A stretch of 64,000 bases of DNA from Rhodobiaceae bacterium. Lineage in GTDB: Bacteria; Pseudomonadota; Alphaproteobacteria; Parvibaculales; Parvibaculaceae. Within the stretch, counting starts at the first letter, position 1; each line of letters starts with the position of its first letter. The translations under genes and the position numbers were made by a program. Positions 37,445 to 46,446 of this stretch are shown piece after piece. The notes beneath the pieces are model-generated. The model was not told the origin of the DNA. It saw only the letters and a program-made list of their open reading frames with translations, and did no database searches. The stretch lies in contig JAAWWE010000006.1 of assembly GCA_021404525.1 (NCBI GenBank), forward strand, positions 62,001 to 126,000, in the 5' to 3' direction.

Positions 37445-37935
37445 GCCTCAGGCCTGGCAACCAATTCATCCAGCGGCACGCCGGGCGCGTGCTTGGATCG
37501 ACGAATGGTAAGAGAGGTGCGGACGCTCGCCACATTCGGGGCGGGCGTCAGCTTTTCAGTGAGGAAGCTCTGAAAGCTTGCGAGATCCGGCGCCACGCAT
37601 TTCAGGATGAAGTCAATCTCACCATTGAGCATGTGACACTCACGCACCTGCGGCCAGGCGCCCACAAGCTGCTCAAATGCTTGCAGGTCTGCTTCGGCCT
37701 GCGAATGAAGCCCCACCATGGCGAACACCGTGACATCGAAGCCGAGACCCGGGCCGTCTAGCTCTGCATGATATCCGGTAATATATCCGGCCTTTTCAAG
37801 CGCCCTGACCCGACGCAAACAGGGCGGCGGAGAAATCCCCACCCTCTTTGCCAGCTCAACATTGGTGATCCGACCATTTTCCTGAAGCTCGTTCAGGATC
37901 TGCAGGTCGATATCGTCAAGCTTCGCGCGCTTCAT
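37441..37935 (-). CDS. Lrp/AsnC-family regulator
   Basis: 164 residues from ATG at 37935, with GGAG five bases upstream. HTH: KLDDIDLQILNELQENGRITNVELAKRVGISPPPCLRRVRALEKAGYITGYHAEL. The RAM/AsnC ligand domain follows (VTVFAMVGLHSQAEADLQAFEQLVGAWPQVRECHMLNGEIDFILKCVAPDLASFQSFLTEKL). It senses amino acids in most members. Divergent from the ELM1-like gene with 151 bases between, which it may control. Confidence 0.92.
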   Translation of the reverse strand: MKRAKLDDIDLQILNELQENGRITNVELAKRVGISPPPCLRRVRALEKAGYITGYHAELDGPGLGFDVTVFAMVGLHSQAEADLQAFEQLVGAWPQVRECHMLNGEIDFILKCVAPDLASFQSFLTEKLTPAPNVASVRTSLTIRRSKHAPGVPLDELVARPEA

Positions 37936-38086
37936 AACCACTCCGTCTTCAATAACTCTGTCAGGGCCAACCGTCAGAATCTCATGGATCGCTGGCAGAA
38001 ATGCAGCAAGACAGCTGGCTGAACATGTTCTATTACTCCTTTTAGGCACTCTTTTCAGTAACAAAATTACCCAAACGCGCACGATC

Positions 38087-39082
38087 ATGACCGAATCTCA
38101 GCCCTCGCAGACCCATTTGCTGCCGTCTGGCACCTCTTGCTGGATCGTCACCAACGGCATGGCAGGTTTTGAAATGCAGGCAGTCGGCGTAGCTGAAGCA
38201 CTGGGCCTGTCGCCGGAGATAAAGCGTGTCACCCCGCCTGCTCCACACAGATGGATGGCGCCCTGGGGACCAGCGGCAGCCAATGAGAGCGTTGCTCCGC
38301 CTTGGCCAGATATCGTGATTGCCAGCGGCCGCCAATCGATTCCCTATGCCCGGAAAATCAAAAAGGCGTCAGGCGGCAAAACCTTCGTCACTATTCTGCA
38401 GAACCCAAAGGTCTCCCCTTCCCAATTCGACCTTGTCTGGGCACCTGAGCACGATCAATTGACTGGCCCCAATGTGATGAGCACGCTCACCGCGCCCAAC
38501 CGGATCACGCCTGAGACGCTTGTAAACGCAGCGCGAGAGCTGAGCGAGCGCTATGCCTCTTTGCCTGAGAACAAAATCGCCGTTGTTTTGGGGGGACCCA
38601 ACAAAGTCTATGAGTTCTCGTCAGAAGATATGCGCGCCCTTGCCAGGTCACTGAAGGCACTGGCAGACCGCGAGAAAATCGGCCTCATGGTCACCACCTC
38701 CAGGCGCACCAGTGCAGAGGCAACGGCTGTTCTGCGCGCAGAACTGCGAGCGGTGCCGCATGACATTTATGATGCTTTGACAGACGCGCCGGAAGACAAC
38801 CCCTATCCAGGCCTTTTAGGGCTAGCAGACGCGGTGATTGTCACCTGTGACAGTCACAATATGGTGGGCGAAGCGACAGTTACCGGAAAGCCCGTATATG
38901 TTGTAGAACTAGAAGGCGGATCGGCCAAGTTCCGCCGTTTTCTGGATGCGCTCTACGTTAACAATGTCGCGCGACAATTTGACGGCTTGCTTGAAACGTG
39001 GTCCTACGCACCCTTAAATGCTACGCAGGAAATCGCGGCAGCCATTGCCGCAGCGTTTAGTAGAAAACCAAAAAGTGATTAA
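38087..39082 (+). CDS. ELM1-family protein (DUF1022, GT-B-like fold)
   Basis: 331 residues. Matches the bacterial relatives of plant mitochondrial fission protein ELM1: CWIVTNGMAGFEMQAVGVAEALGL, PDIVIASGRQSIPYARKIKKASGGKTFVTILQNPKVSPSQFDLVWAPEHDQLTGPNVMSTLTAPNRI, IAVVLGGPNKVYEFSSED, GLMVTTSRRTS and IVTCDSHNMVGEATVTGKPVYVVELEGGSAKFRRFLDAL. The fold resembles nucleotide-sugar epimerases/transferases, but the bacterial function is unknown. First of three close same-strand genes with a 2OG oxygenase and a large unknown protein. Confidence 0.9.
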   Translation: MTESQPSQTHLLPSGTSCWIVTNGMAGFEMQAVGVAEALGLSPEIKRVTPPAPHRWMAPWGPAAANESVAPPWPDIVIASGRQSIPYARKIKKASGGKTFVTILQNPKVSPSQFDLVWAPEHDQLTGPNVMSTLTAPNRITPETLVNAARELSERYASLPENKIAVVLGGPNKVYEFSSEDMRALARSLKALADREKIGLMVTTSRRTSAEATAVLRAELRAVPHDIYDALTDAPEDNPYPGLLGLADAVIVTCDSHNMVGEATVTGKPVYVVELEGGSAKFRRFLDALYVNNVARQFDGLLETWSYAPLNATQEIAAAIAAAFSRKPKSD

Positions 39083-39087
39083 CGCCA

Positions 39088-39723
39088 ATGAGCTTGATCG
39101 ATCTTGAAGCGCTCCGCGCAACGCCACTGAAAACCGACCCGTATGATTTTCTTGTCGTTCCAAATTTCGTGACAGGCGAAAATTTGGATCGCGTCATCCG
39201 CGACTATCCAAATGTCACAACGCCGGGTTCCGTTCCCCCTTCAGAACTCGACATTACCGGTGACTTCGACGCGTTGATGAAAGAAATGAACGGCCCAGAA
39301 TTTGAAGCGGTCATTGAAGAGAAATTTGATTTGGATCTGTCTGACCGCCCGACCATGTTCACTGTGCGGGGGCATTGTCGCGAGACAGATGGAAAAATCC
39401 ATCCCGACAGTGAAACGAAGATCATCACGGTCCTGCTCTATCTCAACAAACCTGACGAGTGGAGCCATGAAGGCGGCAAACTGCGCATCCTCCGCAGCCC
39501 CACAGATCTTGAAGACTATGTTGATGAAGTTCCGCCCTATGGCGGCACGCTGTTGGTTTTCCGTCGGGCAGACAATTCCTGGCATGGCCACGAGCCCTTC
39601 AAAGGACCACGCCGTGCTGTACAAATGAACTGGGTCACAGACCAACGTGTCGTTATGGCCGAACAGCGCCGACACAAATTGTCGTCCACAGTTAAAAAGC
39701 TGAACCCATTCTCATCAGCTTGA
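39088..39723 (+). CDS. 2-oxoglutarate/Fe(II) oxygenase
   Basis: 211 residues. The iron triad is His105-x-Asp107 (GKIHPDSETK), distal His166 or His168 (NSWHGHEPF), with Arg175/176 (GPRRAVQMNW) to bind 2-oxoglutarate. This is the prolyl-4-hydroxylase-like branch. It lies 5 bases after the ELM1-like gene and has no clear ribosome site, so it is probably translated by coupling. It may hydroxylate a sugar, lipid or protein made by the neighbouring genes; this is inference. Confidence 0.87.
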   Translation: MSLIDLEALRATPLKTDPYDFLVVPNFVTGENLDRVIRDYPNVTTPGSVPPSELDITGDFDALMKEMNGPEFEAVIEEKFDLDLSDRPTMFTVRGHCRETDGKIHPDSETKIITVLLYLNKPDEWSHEGGKLRILRSPTDLEDYVDEVPPYGGTLLVFRRADNSWHGHEPFKGPRRAVQMNWVTDQRVVMAEQRRHKLSSTVKKLNPFSSA

Positions 39724-39799
39724 ACCAGATCAACGCAGCGGTCCCTGCGAACCGCTACTTCACCAACCAACGAAACGCAGACGAGATCGAAAGACTGTC

Positions 39800-41779
39800 A
39801 TGACCCTCAATATCGAGACCTTCACGAACGCGGATCTTTCACAAGGATGGCGCCCTGGAAACAATGCCGGCGGCGCTTCGCTCTTCAAAGCACTCGGCCA
39901 TCCGCTGGCGGCCCCAAAGGGTCACGCCATTATTGAGCGTCTGAAGGGGCTGGGCCCCGTCGCGATTTACGATCCGACCGGTGTCATTGGCAACTTCCAC
40001 TCTTACTACGATCTCTCCAATGTAGACATTGAAGGCTACTACGTTCAGCGGATCGAAGATCTGGGACAACCCTTCCTCGGACATGACGCAAAACCTGTCT
40101 CCACCTGCGCAAACAGCAAAGCCGGCGCCGTTCTGGTTCTTTTGTTCGACGCGGAAAAGGTTCTCGGTCCTATCTCGCATTGCTTCCCGGATGACGCGGC
40201 GATTGTCACTCTTGACGACATGCGCATCCCGGACGAGATGCTGACCAACCAACGCAACTATCTGGACCCGATGAACTTCGCAACCAATTTTGCGTTCCTG
40301 AGAGACCACAAAGGGGCGAACGGCTCTGACGGTCTTCATACAACGGTTGCGAGCGCAAACTATTGGGCCACCCATGGGGCGAAAGATCCGAAACTCTGGC
40401 TCTGCCTGTTTGACGAAGAAGGCAATGAGCTTGCCGCTTGGGAAGAAGGCCTTCCGGCTGCCGGATGTCCCTATGCGATAAACAGTGAGACCGTTCGAGA
40501 AAAATTCAACCTGGACGATTTCCAAGGCTCTCTCTTCATTCACGCCATCCGTATTGCCGGTCATGACGTGGTGAAATATGCCATGGATGTCTATGGCGAC
40601 AATGGCAAGGGCCTGACTTGCACCCATGACGCCAATGCCTGGCCAGCAGACTTTTACGCTGGCATGCCCGCGGGCGAAGAGGATGAAGAGCTCACCCTAA
40701 TTGTGCAGAACTCACATCCCATGCCCATCCCACCAAAATCTGTCGGCTTCAACATTGTGGGGGCGCAGGACATTGCCTGGCATGAAGAGGAAATCCCTCC
40801 CTTTGGCACCAAGACCCTGAATGTGAGTGAAATGCTCCCACAGGCAAAGTTCCCGGATCAGATAGAAACGGTCGCCGGACGCTATTTCGTGCGTCCTCGC
40901 TACGAAGTGGTTCGGAAAAAATCAGGCCAACGTCGTATGGCTCACGGCAATGTGGAACGTACGGACCTCGAGCCCAACCCGGAAATTCCAGGTCTCGAAG
41001 CGACCATGGGCAAAGGCTACATCATGCCGCTGCCGGTATTGCCCACCGACCTGTTCAATTCCACGCTCCTGCCCACGCCAATGGCGCGCTCAGAACAGGA
41101 AATGCCTCTACGGATCGAACTCATGGACGCCGACGGGTCGACGGTCGCGTCAAAATATCTCGGCCGCATCCAGCGCCGCGATCACATGGCCATCGACATT
41201 GATGCCTGGCTCAAAGAGGAAAGTGCAAAACTTCCGTCAGGCCACGGCCATGCCGAGTTCCTCTATGATTTCCGCGACGGCGGCGAAGCCAACGGATGGC
41301 TTCATGCCCTGGGCCGTTATGAACAAAAATCCTCGGGTCATCGCGCAGAAACAATCTTCGGCGCGCACATCTACAACACAGCCGTCATCTATAAAGACGA
41401 GCCACAATCCTACATCGGGAAACCGCCAGGCCTCACCACACGCCTCTTCCTGCGCCTTGGCGACGGCCCAAAGGATACGCTCTGTCACCTGGTCTATCCG
41501 GCATCCACGCCCTGGCATGAAAAGTCGGACACGCGCCTTATTCTGCACAATGCCGATGGCGAACCGGTGGCCGAAAAACGCATTCAGATCAATTGTGGTG
41601 GCTCACGTTTCTGGCGCTACCATGAACTCTTTGATGCAGAAGAGCGCTCCCGTGTCTCTGTAAAAGGCAATGATCTGGGCTACATCATCGTCCGCGACAC
41701 GACCTGTCGTCTTTTCGGCTTCCACGGTCTCATCAACGGCGACACTAGCTTCTGTCTGGACCATATGTTCGGCTTCTAG
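39800..41779 (+). CDS. Large unknown protein of the ELM1/2OG cluster
   Basis: 659 residues, no signal peptide and no membrane helix. I do not recognise a family. The composition (short strands, many Gly/Pro/aromatics) suggests a beta-rich protein. Two stretches with similar layout are LTLIVQNSHPMPIPPKSVGFNIVGAQDIAWHEEEIPPFGTKTLNVSEML (~295-345) and TRLILHNADGEPVAEKRIQINCGGSRFWRYHELFDAEERSRVSV (~580-625), possibly a repeated Ig-like module. Conserved-looking His and Cys residues (HCFPDD, CANSKAG, CTHDANAW) could bind metal. Follows the 2OG oxygenase after 76 bases, same strand, so one operon is likely. Confidence 0.75.
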   Translation: MTLNIETFTNADLSQGWRPGNNAGGASLFKALGHPLAAPKGHAIIERLKGLGPVAIYDPTGVIGNFHSYYDLSNVDIEGYYVQRIEDLGQPFLGHDAKPVSTCANSKAGAVLVLLFDAEKVLGPISHCFPDDAAIVTLDDMRIPDEMLTNQRNYLDPMNFATNFAFLRDHKGANGSDGLHTTVASANYWATHGAKDPKLWLCLFDEEGNELAAWEEGLPAAGCPYAINSETVREKFNLDDFQGSLFIHAIRIAGHDVVKYAMDVYGDNGKGLTCTHDANAWPADFYAGMPAGEEDEELTLIVQNSHPMPIPPKSVGFNIVGAQDIAWHEEEIPPFGTKTLNVSEMLPQAKFPDQIETVAGRYFVRPRYEVVRKKSGQRRMAHGNVERTDLEPNPEIPGLEATMGKGYIMPLPVLPTDLFNSTLLPTPMARSEQEMPLRIELMDADGSTVASKYLGRIQRRDHMAIDIDAWLKEESAKLPSGHGHAEFLYDFRDGGEANGWLHALGRYEQKSSGHRAETIFGAHIYNTAVIYKDEPQSYIGKPPGLTTRLFLRLGDGPKDTLCHLVYPASTPWHEKSDTRLILHNADGEPVAEKRIQINCGGSRFWRYHELFDAEERSRVSVKGNDLGYIIVRDTTCRLFGFHGLINGDTSFCLDHMFGF

Positions 41780-41869
41780 GGCCCTGGCCATCGGCCAAAA
41801 ACTTGATTGATTGACTCCACCGACCCCAATGGCGAGGGTACCGCTCTCACAGTTGGTCGGAAGTCAGTT

Positions 41870-42772
41870 ATGCGCATATTCATCAGAATCATTCTCGGCA
41901 TTGTCAGTTTGGCCGTTCTCGCCCTGGGGATTTTTCTCGTACCGCCTCACCTTCAGACTCAGGGCATTGAGCCCGACCTACCCAATGAGCAAGCGCTGCG
42001 CGACCTGATGGCTGAGGAAGATGGCCCCATCGCCGTCCGCTATGTCCTCAGCGCCAGCCAGGATGTCCGCGGACGCCAACTGGCGCACACAACCTTCCTT
42101 GTCGAATGGGCCAATGGAAATCTGTTTGCCATTGACGCCGGCATGGACGAAAACGGCGCTGCAGAGTTTGCAGATCTGATGCGCGGCATCAGTGGCGGAG
42201 GCGACGCGCAGTTCTTCGGCACGCTCGGCAAGCAACTGGGGCCAGAGCTTCAGCGTGTCAAAGGCATCGGCTTTACCCACCTCCATATTGATCACACGCA
42301 AGGCATCACAGCCTTTTGTGCCGATCGTGGTACAGGCACAGATCTTCTACAATCCAACGACCAACGCGATGAGCACAACTTCAATACTGTTGAAGGTGCC
42401 GAACTGGTGGCAAAATCCTGTCTGTCGCGGGGCGCACTCGGCGGCAGGGAAATTCTGACAAATGATGCCTTCCCAGGCCTTGGCCTCATTCCTCTGGGGG
42501 GACACACGCCGGGCTCCACGCTCTTCGCAGTCGGCCTCAAAGATCATCTATGGCTCTTCTCTGGCGACACAACCAACACGAAAACCGACCTGGTGAACAA
42601 TAGAGGCAAAGGCTTTCTCTATTCCGGCGTGTTCGTGCCAGAAAACACCGGCCGCACCGAAGATCTGCGCCTTTGGCTCACCGGGCTCGACACCAACGCC
42701 GATGTCGACGTTGTGGTCTCTCACGACCTTGAGGCCCTGCTGGCGACGGGCATGCCGAAGTTCGGCGAGTAG
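41870..42772 (+). CDS. MBL-fold metallohydrolase with N-terminal membrane anchor
   Basis: 300 residues from ATG at 41870, with GGAAG six bases upstream. A hydrophobic anchor covers residues 5-27 (IRIILGIVSLAVLALGIFLVPP). The metallo-beta-lactamase metal motif is H137-L-H-I-D-H142, with later LIPLGGHTPGSTLF and LWLFSGDTTN and a final VVVSHDLEALL. Probably an extracytoplasmic lactonase or esterase. Same strand as the ELM1 cluster, 91 bases on, so it may be the fourth member. Confidence 0.85.
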   Translation: MRIFIRIILGIVSLAVLALGIFLVPPHLQTQGIEPDLPNEQALRDLMAEEDGPIAVRYVLSASQDVRGRQLAHTTFLVEWANGNLFAIDAGMDENGAAEFADLMRGISGGGDAQFFGTLGKQLGPELQRVKGIGFTHLHIDHTQGITAFCADRGTGTDLLQSNDQRDEHNFNTVEGAELVAKSCLSRGALGGREILTNDAFPGLGLIPLGGHTPGSTLFAVGLKDHLWLFSGDTTNTKTDLVNNRGKGFLYSGVFVPENTGRTEDLRLWLTGLDTNADVDVVVSHDLEALLATGMPKFGE

Positions 42773-42789
42773 CACGCTGTCTGTCGACC

Positions 42790-43740
42790 TCAAAGATCAT
42801 CCAGAAAGCGCACGAGGGCATGATTTGTTTCGTCGGGCTCTTCTTGCTGCACCCAGTGTCCTGCGCGGGGAATAAGTGTTGTCCCTCGGAAATCAGTACA
42901 TCCAGCTCCTGGGTCCGCATAAAAATCCATTTCCGGAATATAGTTCCGGATTGGATCCCGCTCCCCACCGATAAAGCAGGCAGGCACATCAATGGGGCGA
43001 TCACGAAGCTCGACAAGATCTTCATGGTCAAGATCCATCGCCCGATATCGGTTGATCGGACCTCGAAAACCGCCCTTCTCAAATGAGTCCACATATACTT
43101 TGAGATCTGAGTCCGACAGCCAATCCGGAAACGGGCGCGGGTCAACCAACTCATCCAGCAACCCAGCCGTCAGGGGCTTTTCTTTAAGCCAATCATTCAA
43201 TGGCGCATCGCCGGACAGCGAATAGTAGATCTTCCTCAGCGCCGCTCCGACATCAGCAGCGACTTCTGCCTCGACGACATCCGGCGTTTGGAAATAGGTC
43301 ATGTAGAAGAAGCGGTCGGCATAAACCTGCCTCAACATATCCAGCATGGAGACCTCTCCCGCTGGTAGAAAGGGCACACTCAGACCTGCGACAGCTCGGA
43401 CGTGCTCCGGGTGGAGGAGTGTCGTCGTGTAGACGATAGGCGCTCCCCAATCATGACCGAACAAAATCACCGGATCATCGCTAAGGGACTTCGCAACAGT
43501 GGCAACATCACCGGCAAGCTTGCGCAGGGAATATTCATCGATGGCGGTCGGCTTTGTGCTTTCCCCATATCCACGAACATCCATTGCGGCGATTTGATAA
43601 CCACGCTCAGCAAAAAATCTGATCTGATGCCGCCAAGACCAGGAATGTTCCGGCCATCCATGCACACATAAAATGACCGGGCCGTCGCCGCTCACATGAA
43701 CAGCGATCTCGCCGCCATCCGTCTTCACCATTTTCTTCAT
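42790..43740 (-). CDS. Epoxide-hydrolase-like alpha/beta hydrolase
   Basis: 316 residues from ATG at 43740. HGWPE (27-31) is the epoxide-hydrolase oxyanion motif and the nucleophile is Asp97 in ILFGHDWGAPIVY. An acid in FIGGERDPIRNYIPE and His in IPRAGHWVQQEEPDETN complete the triad. The long lid (KIYYSLSGDAPLNDWLKEKP ... VDSFEKGGFRGPINRYRAMDLD) has Tyr residues as in soluble epoxide hydrolases. Longer upstream readings lack a ribosome site. Confidence 0.87.
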   Translation of the reverse strand: MKKMVKTDGGEIAVHVSGDGPVILCVHGWPEHSWSWRHQIRFFAERGYQIAAMDVRGYGESTKPTAIDEYSLRKLAGDVATVAKSLSDDPVILFGHDWGAPIVYTTTLLHPEHVRAVAGLSVPFLPAGEVSMLDMLRQVYADRFFYMTYFQTPDVVEAEVAADVGAALRKIYYSLSGDAPLNDWLKEKPLTAGLLDELVDPRPFPDWLSDSDLKVYVDSFEKGGFRGPINRYRAMDLDHEDLVELRDRPIDVPACFIGGERDPIRNYIPEMDFYADPGAGCTDFRGTTLIPRAGHWVQQEEPDETNHALVRFLDDL

Positions 43741-43830
43741 GAAACGAAACTCACTTCTACCGAGCACAATCGACGCGCTCGAAGCCGCCCGGCATCCGTT
43801 CAGACCTGAGACCACGGGAAGCCATCTGCG

Positions 43831-44067
43831 TTAAACGGCTTCACCCCGCTGGTATCGATCCAGTTCGTCCGGATCAAAACCCCGGTCATTGTCGACAAAC
43901 TCGTCCCGCATAAAATCCTTGGCGGGATCGACCATCGTCGCCTTGGTGATCATCTTTCGGCACATCCTGTCGAGAAATGTCTTGTTTCGCGAACTCCGCG
44001 CCGCCATCCAGATGGCAAGGCGCGCGGAGCGCTCCTTCTTGCGAACGTTCTTCTGCTCAGCACTCAT
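43831..44067 (-). CDS. Small charged protein linked to the molybdoenzyme
   Basis: 78 residues, basic in its first half (SAEQKNVRKKERSARLAIWMAARSSRNKTFLDRMCRKMITKATMV) and acidic in the second (DFMRDEFVDNDRGFDPDELDRYQRGE). Its ATG overlaps the end of the molybdoenzyme gene (44064-44067), so the two are coupled. No family recognised; a chaperone or accessory protein for the oxidoreductase is plausible by position only. Confidence 0.7.
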   Translation of the reverse strand: MSAEQKNVRKKERSARLAIWMAARSSRNKTFLDRMCRKMITKATMVDPAKDFMRDEFVDNDRGFDPDELDRYQRGEAV

Positions 44068-46352
44068 TCTGCGGGCTCCATATGCTGAGCCTTGGACACA
44101 GCCTCAACGGGCGCGTCTGGTGTGAACGGCACCACGCGACAGGGAATGCCCTTAAGGTGTGGAATACCTTGCTCCAGATCCAGATAGTCTGGATCATCGC
44201 GGCAAAGCTGGGCGTCACTATAGTCCCAGGCTCCGCTGAGCGATCCATTCCCCTGCTCCATCTCTGGCTTCCACCAACCATGGGGCACCCGCACCAGATC
44301 ATCCGGCATGGCATCCTTGATGGCGAGAAGGGCTTTAACGCTGCCAAGCTGGTTTTCAACCGTTACCCAGTCACCCTCAGTCAAACCTGCCGCCTTGGCA
44401 GTTTTTTCATTCAGATAGATTTGCGGTTCCGGACACCGGGCCCGCATTTCAGGGATATGACGGTGACCTGTTTGGAAGAACGGGTCTTCCCGCACACCGG
44501 TGAACATCATCAGCGGATAGTCTTTATCGTGGGGCGGGTCTTCCCGGAAATAGGGCAGCGGATCAAAGCCAAGCTCTTCAAGAAGCGAAGATTTGAGTTC
44601 CACTTTCCCGCTTGGTGTCGCAAAGCCGGTCTTCTCGTAAGTCTTGAAAGCCGGTTTTTTGAAGTAGACCTCTGTGTCCGAAATCAGCTCAGCGAAACTC
44701 TTGCCCGTCGCCTCAACACGATAGTCATAAAAGTCTTCAATTGTGTCCCACGGGACAACCTCCGGCATATCCATGGCACCCGCGATCTGCTTCCAGAACT
44801 CAAACGTGCTCTTGCATTCACCGGGAGGGTCCATGGCCTTTTCTGAGAAGCGGATTGTCGACATCCACCCGAACATGTCGTGGATCCAGGGCCGCTCAAG
44901 CCAGCTATCGGCCGGCAGAATATAATCAGCCAGCTGCGCCGACGGTGTCATGAACTGCTCATGGGACACAATCAGGTCCTGGTTCATCATTGCCTTATGA
45001 ATGAGTGGCATGTTGGCGTAGCTCATGAGCGGATTGTTGCCGAGGAAGAAGAAGGCTTTGACGGGATACTCACCCTCCCCGGCCATCGCCTTAAAGGTCT
45101 CCGATGGCGTCGCCATATGACAGCCCGTTACCAGGTTCGCATATTCCTGCCCATAGACACGCTTGGTCGGCTCCCGGAAGGCCAGCTGACCCCGATAGGT
45201 AAAGGCCGGATGGTCTTTCGAACCAAGCTGTTTCATCTTCTGTTCGTCAGAGAGCACATGGTGCATCTCAATCGTAGACTCATTCACAATGCCCGGATTG
45301 AACCCTTGCAGCAGCTCACCACCCGGCACGTCCACATAGCCACAGATCGAGCGCAGGATCGTCTGAAGACGAATGCCCGACGTGCTGTTCCGCTGCATGT
45401 CTGTGATGGGTGTCCACGGAATAATCGACGGGCCGCTGGTTGCATAAACCCGCGCAGCCTCCGCGATCATTTCCGGATCACACCCGGTGAGCTCAGCAAC
45501 ACGGTCCAGCGGATACTCATTGACCCGCTCTTTCAGCTCTTCAAATCCAATGGTCCAGTTGGCGACAAACTCTTTGTCATAAAGCTCTTCATCAATAATG
45601 ACCTTGAGCCAGCCAAACATCATGGCCGCATCGCTGCCTGCTTTGAGTGGCAACCAAATGTCTGCTCGTTCAGCACTTGAGCTGCGCCGTGGGTCCATAA
45701 CAATGAGCTTCGCGCCGCGCGCCTGCGCCGAGCGGATGCTGTTGTAAAGCGGCGTCCAGCTATGACGTCTTGGATTGTGCCCCATGAGCACAATGCAATT
45801 CGTGCTGCTGAAATCACCAAACGGGAACCAGCCATAGGTGAAACGATTAATCGCCGCCGTGTTCCCTGCACACAAAGCCACACCGCTGATCCAGTTGGGC
45901 GAGCCCACATGGTTCATGACGCGGCGGCCAAGCCCATGGTCGGTAGACGTATTCCATTGGCTGGTCGACACAGCCCAGGCCTCTGGCCCATGCTCCGCAA
46001 CAATCTTTTTGAGGCGAGAGCCAATATCGCTCATCGCCTCTTCCCAGGTCACCTGCTCAAACTTGCCGGACCCACGTTCCCCAACCCGCTTCAACGGATG
46101 CAGGATACGGTTTGGATGCGCCAGGCCTTTCGGCGCCACGATCCCCTTCATGCAGATATTGTCTTTGAAGATGGGATTGTCCGACGAACGGATTTTCGTC
46201 ACCCGCCCTTTTTGAACTTCGCCGACAACGCTGCAGGCAATATCGCAGGCCGCGCAAATCATCCGCTTGGTGGTGACGCCCTCGCGCGTTGGACGCTCGT
46301 CATATTTGGCATCGACAATCTCTTGGGGGTCAAAGGGGACCGGTGCTGGCAT
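44064..46352 (-). CDS. Molybdopterin (bis-MGD) oxidoreductase with one 4Fe-4S cluster
   Basis: 762 residues from ATG at 46352, which has GGAGG five bases upstream. N-terminal cluster ligands are Cys33, Cys36, Cys40 and Cys67 (ICAACDIACSVVG, DNICMKG). Cys161 (VALCAGNTAAINR) sits where formate dehydrogenase and nitrate reductase have the Mo ligand Cys/Sec. Later FLGNNPLMSYANMP, LPADSWLERPWIHDMFGW and a C-terminal MopB binding barrel (MRARCPEPQIYLNEKTAKAAGLTEGDWVTVEN) complete a DMSO-reductase-family fold. No Tat signal, so cytoplasmic. Substrate unknown; no partner electron-transfer subunit adjoins. The unit shares a TetR and mobA/mobB on the other side. Confidence 0.9.
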   Translation of the reverse strand: MPAPVPFDPQEIVDAKYDERPTREGVTTKRMICAACDIACSVVGEVQKGRVTKIRSSDNPIFKDNICMKGIVAPKGLAHPNRILHPLKRVGERGSGKFEQVTWEEAMSDIGSRLKKIVAEHGPEAWAVSTSQWNTSTDHGLGRRVMNHVGSPNWISGVALCAGNTAAINRFTYGWFPFGDFSSTNCIVLMGHNPRRHSWTPLYNSIRSAQARGAKLIVMDPRRSSSAERADIWLPLKAGSDAAMMFGWLKVIIDEELYDKEFVANWTIGFEELKERVNEYPLDRVAELTGCDPEMIAEAARVYATSGPSIIPWTPITDMQRNSTSGIRLQTILRSICGYVDVPGGELLQGFNPGIVNESTIEMHHVLSDEQKMKQLGSKDHPAFTYRGQLAFREPTKRVYGQEYANLVTGCHMATPSETFKAMAGEGEYPVKAFFFLGNNPLMSYANMPLIHKAMMNQDLIVSHEQFMTPSAQLADYILPADSWLERPWIHDMFGWMSTIRFSEKAMDPPGECKSTFEFWKQIAGAMDMPEVVPWDTIEDFYDYRVEATGKSFAELISDTEVYFKKPAFKTYEKTGFATPSGKVELKSSLLEELGFDPLPYFREDPPHDKDYPLMMFTGVREDPFFQTGHRHIPEMRARCPEPQIYLNEKTAKAAGLTEGDWVTVENQLGSVKALLAIKDAMPDDLVRVPHGWWKPEMEQGNGSLSGAWDYSDAQLCRDDPDYLDLEQGIPHLKGIPCRVVPFTPDAPVEAVSKAQHMEPAE

Positions 46353-46380
46353 TTTTTCCTCCCTGGCTCGGAAACGCCAT

Positions 46381-46406
46381 TTACATACATACGTGAATGT
46401 ATGTAA
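46381..46406. promoter_or_regulatory. Perfect palindromic operator between molybdoenzyme and TetR
   Basis: TTACATACAT and ATGTATGTAA arms, perfect over 10 bp each, with a 6-base spacer. Only 28 bases upstream of the molybdoenzyme ATG and 40 before the TetR ATG. It is the likely operator of that TetR. Confidence 0.82.
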
Positions 46407-46446
46407 GGTACGATAAACAACCGTCGCACAGAGTTCAAGACCGAAA

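Noticed and set aside
41779-41815. Terminator after the 659-residue protein gene
   Set aside because: TGGCC-ATC-GGCCA is followed by A rather than T on the plus strand, so it is not a normal terminator.
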